Below are positions 1 to 5,659 of a stretch of DNA of 7,104 bases, piece by piece. The notes under the pieces are model-generated. The model did not search any database. It was not told the DNA's origin and was given only the letters and a program-made list of their open reading frames with translations. This DNA comes from an uncultured Alphaproteobacteria bacterium (GTDB taxonomy: Bacteria; Pseudomonadota; Alphaproteobacteria; Caulobacterales; Parvularculaceae). Position 1 is the first letter of the stretch, and every line of letters starts with the position of its first letter. The translations under genes and the position numbers were made by a program. The stretch covers positions 1 through 7,104 of the forward strand of contig CALKYG010000416.1 in assembly GCA_938003575.1 (NCBI GenBank). The letters run 5' to 3'.

Positions 1-1
1 G

Positions 2-1171
2 CGCATGCAGGAGCGCACCGGCCAGTCAGGCGTGAGACGGCCCGACGGCCCGCTCGTCTGGATTCACGGCGCAAGCGTCGGCGAATCCCTTTCGGTGCTG
101 CCGCTGGTCGACCGCTTTGCGAAGGACCACGCGGCGCTCACTATTCTCGTCACGACCGGCACCGTCACTTCCGCAAGGCTGATGGCTGAAAGACTGCCGA
201 AAGGCGCCATCCATCAATTCATCCCTGTCGATCATCCGCGTTTCGTGCGCGGCTTTCTGGACCGCTGGAAACCGGACGCCGCAATCTTTGTTGAATCGGA
301 ATTCTGGCCGAACCTTCTGATTGAGACGCGCAAGCGCGCGCGTTACATGGCGCTCGTCAACGGGCGCGTATCGCCGAAATCCTACGCGGAATGGAAGTCG
401 AAACCGCGATCGATACGATTTCTCCTGTCCCATTTCGATATTCTGATCGCGCAGGACAAACAGAATGCTGAACGGCTCTCCACCCTTTCCGGCTGCGACG
501 TAAAGAGCTACGGCAACCTCAAAAATGCGGCGCCGCCGCTGCCGGGCGACGTTCAGGAAGAGGCGCGAATGCTCGCGCAAATCGAGGGCCGTCCGTTCTG
601 GCTTGCGGCGTCGACTCACCCGGGAGAAGAAGAATCAATCCTTGCCGCCCACAAGGCCCTGAAAACGGAGTTTCCGGGAATATTGACGCTGCTCGCGCCG
701 CGCCATCCGGAACGCGGCGAAGAAATCGCAGCACTCGTCACGGCGTCAGGATTGAATCCGCGGCGGCGGTCCAGAGGCGAACGGATCGACCGCCACACCG
801 ATGTTTATCTTGCTGACACGCTGGGCGAACTCGGCCTCTTTTATCGGATCGCCAGCGCGGCGTTCGTCGGCGGGAGCCTCGTCGAAAAAGGCGGACACAA
901 CCCGCTCGAACCCGCGCGGCTCGGCTGCGCCATCCTGCACGGGCCGCATATTTTCAATTTTGTCGAGACCTATGCGGACATCCGAGGGGCGGGCGGCGCG
1001 GCGCTGGTGCGCAACGACCGCGATCTCGCCGCTGCGGTGAAGCGCCTTTTCGCCGACGAGAGAACACGGCAAGTGATGGCTGACCGGGCGCGGGACGCCG
1101 CCAAGGCGAGCGCCGAGCGCGTTCTCACAAATGTCGTCAACGCGCTTGATCTCAAGATTTCCGTGCAATGA
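2..1171 (+). CDS. waaA: 3-deoxy-D-manno-octulosonic acid (Kdo) transferase WaaA, 5'-truncated by the window edge
   Basis: WaaA (KdtA) is an inner-membrane glycosyltransferase that moves Kdo from CMP-Kdo onto the tetraacyl lipid A precursor on the cytoplasmic face. The reading frame is open to the left edge, and the first ATG at position 5 is probably internal. Counting from it, the family motif HGASVGES holds the presumed catalytic glutamate at residue 27, whereas in E. coli WaaA that residue lies near position 60. About 30 residues, normally the N-terminal membrane anchor, are therefore missing. Further support is the VESEFWPN motif (about nt 290-312) and the GGHNPLEPA motif in the C-terminal GT-B domain (about nt 889-915), which belongs to the donor-sugar site. 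The stop TGA overlaps the lpxK ATG (ATGA), so the two genes are likely translationally coupled. The identification is firm; the true start is not in the window. Confidence 0.95.
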   Translation, partial: RMQERTGQSGVRRPDGPLVWIHGASVGESLSVLPLVDRFAKDHAALTILVTTGTVTSARLMAERLPKGAIHQFIPVDHPRFVRGFLDRWKPDAAIFVESEFWPNLLIETRKRARYMALVNGRVSPKSYAEWKSKPRSIRFLLSHFDILIAQDKQNAERLSTLSGCDVKSYGNLKNAAPPLPGDVQEEARMLAQIEGRPFWLAASTHPGEEESILAAHKALKTEFPGILTLLAPRHPERGEEIAALVTASGLNPRRRSRGERIDRHTDVYLADTLGELGLFYRIASAAFVGGSLVEKGGHNPLEPARLGCAILHGPHIFNFVETYADIRGAGGAALVRNDRDLAAAVKRLFADERTRQVMADRARDAAKASAERVLTNVVNALDLKISVQ

Positions 1172-2133
1172 AAGAGCCCTGGTTCTGGCGCGAAAAGGGA
1201 TTCGCCGCTGAGGCCGCTTCGCTGTTGTTCGCGCCGGCCGCCGTCCTTTATGACGCCGGCCAGGTCATTCGTGCGGCGCTTGCCGCGCCGCAAGGCGCAA
1301 GCGCGCCGGTGATCTGTATCGGGAACGCCGTGCTTGGCGGCGTGGGAAAGACGCCCTTCGCCTTGTTGCTGCAAGGCATCCTCAAGGAGCACGGCGTTTC
1401 GGCGCATTTCGCTTCACGCGGATATGGCGGCTCGATTGACGGGCCGACAAGGGTCGGCGCGCAGCATCGGGCGGCGGACGTCGGCGATGAGCCGCTGCTT
1501 CTTGCGGCGGCGGCGCCCACATGGATCGCACGCAGCCGGCTGGCGGGAGTCCGCGCCGCCGCTGAAGGAGCGGACGTCGTCATCATGGATGACGGCTTTC
1601 AGAATCCGACGGTTCGCAAGTCTGTTTCATTTCTGATAGCCCGCGCCGACGACCCCGTCGGCAACGGCCGCGTCTTTCCGTCGGGACCGTTGCGCGAGCC
1701 GCTGAAGCGCGCATTTTCGCGGGCGGATGCGGTCGTCATTGTCGGCGAAGGCGGGAGCGCAATCGAGACCGGTTCGCTTCCCGTATTTCGGGCCTCGACT
1801 GAAATTGAAACGTCAGTCCCGCCCCAAAAGGTCGTCGCTTTCTGCGGAATCGGAACGCCCGGACGCTTCTTTCACGACCTTGAACGCCGTGGGTTCGCCA
1901 TTGCCGCGCGAACCGCGTTCGCCGATCATCACCTCTATTCGGATGCGGAGATACGAACACTGCGACGGACGGCGATCCGTGAGAGCGCCCCGCTCATCAC
2001 GACGGAAAAGGACTTCGTTCGTCTTGGCGCCGAGCATCGCGAAGGCGTCGCGGTCGCGCGTCTTAGAATGTCGGCGGATGACCCGGCGGCGCTCGCCGCC
2101 TTCACACTCAGGAAAGCGGGTCTTTCGAAATGA
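1168..2133 (+). CDS. lpxK: tetraacyldisaccharide 4'-kinase LpxK
   Basis: LpxK phosphorylates the 4' position of the tetraacyldisaccharide 1-phosphate using ATP, forming lipid IVA at the inner membrane. The 321-residue length is normal for the family. Visible motifs in order: a hydrophobic N-terminal segment around residues 15-30; a Walker A loop GNAVLGGVGKTP at 52-63; SRGYGG at 83-88; GDEPLLLA at 106-113; the Walker B-like DDGFQN at 141-146; the PSGPLREP block at 171-178; and the FADHH and TTEKD blocks near the C-terminus. All key residues appear intact. The ATG was chosen because it forms a four-base ATGA overlap with waaA and gives the expected N-terminus; the ribosome binding site before it is weak, which fits coupled translation. 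Its own stop overlaps the next start in the same way. Confidence 0.96.
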   Translation: MKEPWFWREKGFAAEAASLLFAPAAVLYDAGQVIRAALAAPQGASAPVICIGNAVLGGVGKTPFALLLQGILKEHGVSAHFASRGYGGSIDGPTRVGAQHRAADVGDEPLLLAAAAPTWIARSRLAGVRAAAEGADVVIMDDGFQNPTVRKSVSFLIARADDPVGNGRVFPSGPLREPLKRAFSRADAVVIVGEGGSAIETGSLPVFRASTEIETSVPPQKVVAFCGIGTPGRFFHDLERRGFAIAARTAFADHHLYSDAEIRTLRRTAIRESAPLITTEKDFVRLGAEHREGVAVARLRMSADDPAALAAFTLRKAGLSK

Positions 2134-3077
2134 GCGCGGAGGCGGAAGACCAAATCGTCCTGCCTGAGCCGCGCTCCAACCGCCCGGTGACGCTGGCGCA
2201 TCGCGCGGAATTCGCTCTGGCGTTGGCGCTCGGCGCGTTTTTCCGCATCATCGGCGTCGACGCGGCGTCCTGGATCGCAGGCCGATTCATGAGGATTGCA
2301 GGACCGCTGATTGCGCCGATCCAGCATCGCGGCCGCGTCAATCTGAAAATCGCCTTCCCCGACCTCGCCGATGAAGAGGCGAATGCGATCCTGCGCGACG
2401 TCTGGGAAAATCTCGGCCGGACGACAGCGGAATTCGCGCATCTGCCGAGATTTGATCCGGATGCGTCGCCGTCGCGCGTCAAGGTTGACGGGCGGGAGAA
2501 GATCGAGGCGATCGTCGCCGGCGGCCGGCCGGCGATATTCGTTTCCGGCCATTTCGGCAATTGGGAGGTCATGTCCATTGTGATGCGCGCCGTCGGGCTG
2601 GACTATGGCGTCATCTACCGCGCCGCCAACAATCCGCTGATTGACGGCTTGATCATTCGCGAGCGGGCGCGCGTCATGTCGCGCCGGCAGATACCCAAGG
2701 GAAAGCGCGGCGGCCGCGAAATGATTGATGCGCTGAAATCCGGCGCGTCGCTCGCCATGCTCGTCGATCAAAAGCTCAACACCGGCGGGATCGCCTCGCC
2801 GTTCTTCGGCAGGCCGGCGATGACCGCGCCCGCCGCCGCGCGGCTTGCGCTCAAATACGGCGCGCCGGTGATTCCGATTGAAATTGAACGTCTCCAGGGC
2901 GCACGCTTTCGCGTCGTCTTTCACGACGCCGTGCCGTTTGCGCCGTCCGGCGACAGCGGCGCCGACACCCAGTCGCTCACCGATCTGATCAATCTTGAAC
3001 TCGAAAAGTTCATTCGCGCGCGCCCGGGCCAGTGGCTCTGGCTGCACCGGCGATGGCCGAAAGACGCTTATCGATGA
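2130..3077 (+). CDS. lpxL: LpxL/HtrB-family late lipid A acyltransferase
   Basis: This 315-residue protein belongs to the late (secondary) lipid A acyltransferases, which add a fatty acid from acyl-ACP to the hydroxyacyl chains of Kdo2-lipid IVA. Seen in the sequence: a hydrophobic stretch around residues 27-62 with the family's usual N-terminal anchor position; the HX4E catalytic motif HFGNWE at 141-146 (His141, Glu146); the VDQK block at 212-215; PFFG at 224-227; and the C-terminal QWLWLHRRW block at 301-309. The ATG at 2130 overlaps the lpxK stop as ATGA. The immediate linkage to waaA and lpxK supports a role in lipid A rather than in another lysophospholipid acylation. Which acyl chain and which position are used cannot be read from the sequence, so the symbol is the family's general name. 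The stop is followed directly by the stop of the convergent gene. Confidence 0.88.
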   Translation: MSAEAEDQIVLPEPRSNRPVTLAHRAEFALALALGAFFRIIGVDAASWIAGRFMRIAGPLIAPIQHRGRVNLKIAFPDLADEEANAILRDVWENLGRTTAEFAHLPRFDPDASPSRVKVDGREKIEAIVAGGRPAIFVSGHFGNWEVMSIVMRAVGLDYGVIYRAANNPLIDGLIIRERARVMSRRQIPKGKRGGREMIDALKSGASLAMLVDQKLNTGGIASPFFGRPAMTAPAAARLALKYGAPVIPIEIERLQGARFRVVFHDAVPFAPSGDSGADTQSLTDLINLELEKFIRARPGQWLWLHRRWPKDAYR

Positions 3078-3485
3078 CTACTCGGCGTCCCGCCCCTCGT
3101 CGGCGCACTCGCCGCGCGACGCGACGCTGACGCCGGCCGCCGCCGCCGCGCAGGCGTTGCCGTAGGTCTTGCCGTCGCAGCCGCAGACGGGATTATAGTC
3201 CATCGTGCACATTTCGGGTTTCGGCGCGCACGTTCCGGCCGCATCGGCGATCGACGCGCATTCGCCTTCCTTGAATGCGCAGTAATCGGCCGAATTCAGG
3301 CACTGAAACCCGGCGATGCCGCCGCACATCCCGCCTGTTTCACCGGCGGGCGCGCCGACAGGCGACTCTTGCGCAGGACCGGACGCGCTTGCATCCGCCG
3401 CCGGCGCCTGAGGGGCCGGGGGCGCGTCTTTCTGAACGCAAGCCGACAGAAAGGCGGCGAGAAGCGAAATGACAAGGGCGCGCAT
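3078..3485 (-). CDS. Kazal-type serine protease inhibitor-like lipoprotein
   Basis: This is a predicted 135-residue lipoprotein. An N-terminal signal peptide ends in the lipobox LSAC with lipid-bearing Cys16, followed by a low-complexity Ala/Pro/Ser linker (about 17-50). Ten more cysteines follow: four at 54, 62, 69 and 76 in a CGG-initiated module, and six at 86, 93, 101, 103, 112 and 127 forming a Kazal domain with the hallmark PVCGCDGKTYGNAC. The loop C-T-M-D-Y-N-P-V-C resembles the reactive loop of ovomucoid third domain, which would place Met95 at P1. I chose the ATG at 3485 because it overlaps the bfr stop (TGATG) and follows an AAGAAGGG ribosome site nine bases upstream; a TTG three bases earlier is possible but less likely. 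The target protease and physiological role are unknown. It probably sits in the outer membrane or periplasm. It shares the bfd-bfr transcription direction. Confidence 0.85.
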   Translation of the reverse strand: MRALVISLLAAFLSACVQKDAPPAPQAPAADASASGPAQESPVGAPAGETGGMCGGIAGFQCLNSADYCAFKEGECASIADAAGTCAPKPEMCTMDYNPVCGCDGKTYGNACAAAAAGVSVASRGECADEGRDAE

Positions 3486-3964
3486 CAATCGTCGCCCTTC
3501 TTCAGTTGCGCCTGCATGTACAGCTGTTCTCCGAGCTTGCCGATCAGATCGAGTTGCGTCTCGAGGTGGTCGATGTGCTCTTCTTCCGACTCAAGAATGC
3601 GCACCAGGATTTCGCGGCTGACAAAGTCTTTCACACTCTCGAAATAGGCGATCGCCTCCTTGTAGAGCGGGTGCGCGCGGTGTTCCGCCTTGAGATCGCA
3701 TTCAAGACACTCCTTCACCGTCTCGCCGATATAAACCTTGTCGAGGTCCTGGACGTTCGGAAGGCCCTCAAGGAAGAGAATGCGTTCGATCAGCTCGTCG
3801 GCATGCTTCATCTCGTCGATTGATTCGTCGTATTCGACCTTGGCGAGGCGGTGCAGGCCCCAGTTCCTGAAGATGCGCGCGTGAAGGAAATACTGATTGA
3901 CCGTGGTCAACTCCAGCTTCAACGCCTTGTTGAGATAGTCGATGACTTTCGGATCGCCTTTCAC
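3485..3964 (-). CDS. bfr: bacterioferritin (heme-type, with full ferroxidase centre)
   Basis: Bacterioferritin forms a 24-subunit cytoplasmic shell that oxidises Fe(II) and stores it as a ferric mineral. The 159-residue length is typical. All six ferroxidase ligands are visible at the standard positions: Glu18, Glu51, His54, Glu94, Glu127 and His130. Met52, the residue that binds heme b between two subunits, is also present, so this should be the heme-containing, catalytically active type and not a Dps or a heme-less ferritin. The start is GTG at 3964, chosen because GAGGAG lies eight bases upstream and the resulting N-terminus ([12 protein letters not shown]) matches the family. It lies 111 bases downstream of bfd on the same strand, which pairs the store with its iron-release ferredoxin. 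Its stop overlaps the ATG of the downstream lipoprotein gene. Confidence 0.97.
   Translation of the reverse strand: MKGDPKVIDYLNKALKLELTTVNQYFLHARIFRNWGLHRLAKVEYDESIDEMKHADELIERILFLEGLPNVQDLDKVYIGETVKECLECDLKAEHRAHPLYKEAIAYFESVKDFVSREILVRILESEEEHIDHLETQLDLIGKLGEQLYMQAQLKKGDD
3495..3502 (-). promoter_or_regulatory. ribosome binding site for the Kazal lipoprotein gene, inside bfr
   Basis: On the minus strand the last codons of bfr contain AAGAAGGG, nine bases before the ATG at 3485. Together with the TGATG stop/start overlap this supports translation by reinitiation or coupling to bfr, and favours the ATG over the TTG at 3488, which would sit only six bases away. Confidence 0.5.
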
Positions 3965-4075
3965 GCGCCTTTCTCCTCAATGCCACGCCGCCCGACACCA
4001 TAGGACGCTCGACCGGCGCAGCAAGCGCAAAGGGCGCAAGCAATTGTCAGTTGCGGCGATTTCTTCGAGGCCCAG
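3965..4075. other. bfd-bfr intergenic region
   Basis: This 111-base gap is larger than most others here. It holds the bfr ribosome binding site but no convincing open frame. On the minus strand there is a short GC stem candidate (GCGC-CCTTT-GCGC, around 4026-4038) without a T-run, so I do not call it a terminator. A weak -35/-10-like pair (TTGCTG, 16 bases, TATGGT) lies about 30 bases before bfr; it matches too poorly to be claimed as a promoter. bfr may be read from the bfd promoter, from its own promoter, or both. Confidence 0.4.
3973..3978 (-). promoter_or_regulatory. ribosome binding site of bfr
   Basis: GAGGAG on the minus strand, eight bases upstream of the GTG at 3964. It is the strongest Shine-Dalgarno sequence I noticed in the window and fixes the non-ATG start of bfr. 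Confidence 0.7.
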
Positions 4076-4267
4076 CTACTCGGCGGCCATTAACCGCGCC
4101 GGAGACTGGACGCGCGCCGCCTCGATCATCTGCGCGACGTCCGGCAGGCACTTGCCGCATTGCGGACGCGCCTCGCAGCGGCGAAAGACCTCGCCGACGC
4201 TTCTGGCGTCGCTGGCGGCCGCTTCGAGCTGCCGGTCTTTCAGTGCGTTGCAGATGCAGACGTACAT
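4076..4267 (-). CDS. bfd: bacterioferritin-associated ferredoxin Bfd
   Basis: Bfd is a small [2Fe-2S] protein that docks on bacterioferritin and passes electrons to the heme, reducing the stored ferric mineral so that iron is released. The 63-residue length and the cysteine pattern fit the family (BFD-like [2Fe-2S] domain): Cys4 and Cys6 in MYVCICN at the N-terminus, and Cys37 and Cys40 in QCGKC. Cys31 is an additional cysteine not needed for the cluster. The residues after about 50 form a short tail. The ATG at 4267 is required because Cys4 follows immediately; an AGGGTGA sequence lies three bases upstream, which is close spacing. The adjacent bfr on the same strand is the expected partner. 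The upstream gap carries a Fur-like site, which agrees with iron-starvation induction known for bfd genes in other bacteria; that regulation here is an inference. Confidence 0.96.
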   Translation of the reverse strand: MYVCICNALKDRQLEAAASDARSVGEVFRRCEARPQCGKCLPDVAQMIEAARVQSPARLMAAE

Positions 4268-4306
4268 GTATCACCCTGTGGGCCGGGGAGGCCTGCTCGT
4301 CCCCAG

Positions 4307-4335
4307 TTCATGGTCTAATTAAGAATGATTGTCAA
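4307..4335 (-). promoter_or_regulatory. possible promoter of the bfd-bfr-lipoprotein unit
   Basis: On the minus strand a perfect TTGACA hexamer (4335-4330) begins 12 bases after the stop codon of the M23 peptidase gene. A 17-base spacer leads to CATGAA (4312-4307), a poor -10 match. The AT-rich stretch in between stands out from the GC-rich surroundings. The -35 hexamer is convincing by sequence; the -10 is not, so the exact start site is uncertain. Confidence 0.35.
4320..4334 (-). promoter_or_regulatory. Fur-box-like operator upstream of bfd
   Basis: The minus-strand sequence TGACAATCATTCTTA matches the 7-1-7 Fur consensus TGATAATNATTATCA at 11 of 14 defined positions and overlaps the TTGACA hexamer, a position where a bound repressor would block transcription. 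A perfect 5-1-5 palindrome, GATTG-N-CAATC (4327-4337), partly overlaps it. Alphaproteobacteria may use Fur, Irr or RirA for iron control; the sequence fits Fur better than the Irr or RirA motifs that I know. Binding is inferred, not shown. Confidence 0.45.
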
Positions 4336-4346
4336 TCGCGAAAGTG

Positions 4347-5372
4347 TCAGTCGCCAGCCGGAATCGCGGCGTCGGCACCCGGCATCGCGCCAGCGGCCAA
4401 TTGCGGGTCAACCAAAGTCCCCATCCATTTGAGGCTCCAGTGCATATGGGGGCCGGTCGCCCGCCCGGTCGCCCCGACGGCGCCGATCACCTGGCCCGCC
4501 TCGACCCGATCGCCCGGCTTCACGTCGATTCTGGAAAGATGGAGGAAGGCGCTCTCAAGCCATTGCCCATGGTCGATAAAAACGAGCCCGCCTTCAAAAT
4601 ACATGTCGCCCTCCGCGAGGCGGACAATTCCTGCGGCCGGGGCTTTCACGGGCGTTCCGGCGGCGGCGGCGACATCGACCCCTGAATGGGGCGTCTTCGG
4701 TTCGCCGTTCAGGATCCGCTGGGAGCCGAAGACCCCGCTGATCCGGCCCGTCACCGGCCATGTGAATCCGGCCGCCCAAAAGGGACGCGCGTCCGTCGCC
4801 TGGCGCGCAAGGGACTTCTTCTCCTTGTCGGCGGCGATCTTTTTGAGTTGCTCTTCGGTGAATCCCGAAACCTTCGACTGGTCCAGCCCGTCGATCCGAT
4901 CAACCGGAAAGTCCCGGTCGGCGATAGCCAGCGCGCGGCGAACCACGGAGCCGTCAACATGCCTGATGACGAGAAGCGCGCTTTGACCGTGATCGCGGCC
5001 AAAGCCGAGAACGAACCGTCCGTCTTCGCTGACCATCACGGGTTCGCCGTCAAGCGTCACCTTCGCGCCCGGCAGGGTTTCGCCGAAGACGAGACCGCCC
5101 TGAACCAGATCTCCCTTGAGCGACATGCTGGTTCCCGGGTCGTCGAAAACCTGTTGCCGAAGTTCGGCCCCCGCCATCGCCGCATCATAGGCGGCCTTGA
5201 GGGCGAGACCCTGCGGCCCGCGGTCGGAGTCATCGGGCGCCGGAGCCGCGATCGCCGCGACTTCCGGTTCAATATCGACTGCGACGGGCTCTTCCGGTCG
5301 TGCGATCGCCGACGGCGCGGCGGCGCAGCCGCAAAGACCGGCAAGGCTCGCGGCCAGGAGCATTCTCGTCAT
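4347..5372 (-). CDS. M23-family (LytM-type) metallopeptidase, predicted lipoprotein
   Basis: M23 peptidases are zinc endopeptidases that cut peptide cross-links in peptidoglycan. This 341-residue protein starts with a short signal peptide and a lipobox-like LCGC ending at Cys16 (Cys at -2 is unusual), so it is probably lipid-anchored in the periplasm. A Pro/Ala-rich linker follows. Residues about 85-127 resemble a small beta-sandwich (PGAKVTLDGEPV, DGRFVLGFGRD) seen ahead of the catalytic domain in related proteins, and 172-192 is a charged, probably helical segment. The catalytic domain spans about 205-325 with HSGVD (His229, Asp233), His278 in FLHLS and HMH (309-311). The ligands His229, Asp233 and His311 and the catalytic His pair are all present, so it should be an active enzyme rather than a degenerate activator such as EnvC or NlpD. 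The start is four bases after the DUF2093 stop, suggesting co-transcription. Confidence 0.93.
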   Translation of the reverse strand: MTRMLLAASLAGLCGCAAAPSAIARPEEPVAVDIEPEVAAIAAPAPDDSDRGPQGLALKAAYDAAMAGAELRQQVFDDPGTSMSLKGDLVQGGLVFGETLPGAKVTLDGEPVMVSEDGRFVLGFGRDHGQSALLVIRHVDGSVVRRALAIADRDFPVDRIDGLDQSKVSGFTEEQLKKIAADKEKKSLARQATDARPFWAAGFTWPVTGRISGVFGSQRILNGEPKTPHSGVDVAAAAGTPVKAPAAGIVRLAEGDMYFEGGLVFIDHGQWLESAFLHLSRIDVKPGDRVEAGQVIGAVGATGRATGPHMHWSLKWMGTLVDPQLAAGAMPGADAAIPAGD

Positions 5373-5376
5373 CGCG

Positions 5377-5601
5377 TCAATTCCCCGATTTCAAACCGAA
5401 CCCCGTCATCGCCGCCTCGGCGTCGGCGTAGGCTTCCTGCTTGTCGACGTTCCAGTATCTGAGCGCCTCGAGCGGTATCTTTGCGCCGGTGACGGCGCAA
5501 CGCACGAACCGGCCGGGTTTCACAACGGCGAATTCAGCGTCGAGATAATCGACGATCGCCTCGTCGTCGCGTCCTGAAGAGCCTGAGTCAAACGGGTTCA
5601 T
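5377..5601 (-). CDS. DUF2093 family protein
   Basis: This small 74-residue protein of unknown function matches the DUF2093 family as I remember it: a YLDAEFAVVKPGRFV segment (19-33) followed by RCAVTGAKIPLEALRYWNV (34-52) and QEAYA (55-59). The single cysteine in the CAVTG motif and the conserved RYW are the most distinctive residues. There is no signal peptide or membrane segment, so it is presumably cytoplasmic. It lies 58 bases after xseA and 4 bases before the M23 gene, all on one strand, which suggests an operon. No clear Shine-Dalgarno sequence precedes the ATG. DUF2093 genes are commonly found near xseA or lipid A genes in Alphaproteobacteria, but this gives no firm function. Confidence 0.85.
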   Translation of the reverse strand: MNPFDSGSSGRDDEAIVDYLDAEFAVVKPGRFVRCAVTGAKIPLEALRYWNVDKQEAYADAEAAMTGFGLKSGN

Positions 5602-5659
5602 GGCGAGGGTTCTAACGCAGAGGCGGCCGCAGGGTCAAAGGCGGCGCGCCTGCCGTCGA

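Noticed and set aside
1935..3047. 370-codon open frame on the minus strand opposite lpxK and lpxL
   Set aside because: It is antisense to two genes with clear family motifs, is rich in Arg/Ala/Gly as expected from a GC-rich shadow frame, and shows no recognisable domain.
3486..3488. TTG as the start codon of the Kazal lipoprotein gene
   Set aside because: The adjacent ATG at 3485 overlaps the bfr stop, has a ribosome site at nine bases, and leaves the same signal peptide; TTG adds only one residue.
4026..4038. Short GC-rich inverted repeat as a terminator between bfd and bfr
   Set aside because: The stem is only four base pairs and no T-run follows it.
4051..4986. 311-codon open frame on the plus strand
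   Set aside because: It crosses bfd, the Fur-like promoter gap and the M23 gene in antisense; its Arg/Pro/Ser-rich composition indicates a shadow frame.
4686..5462. 258-codon open frame on the plus strand
   Set aside because: It lies opposite the M23 gene and the DUF2093 gene, both supported by family motifs, and has no motif of its own.
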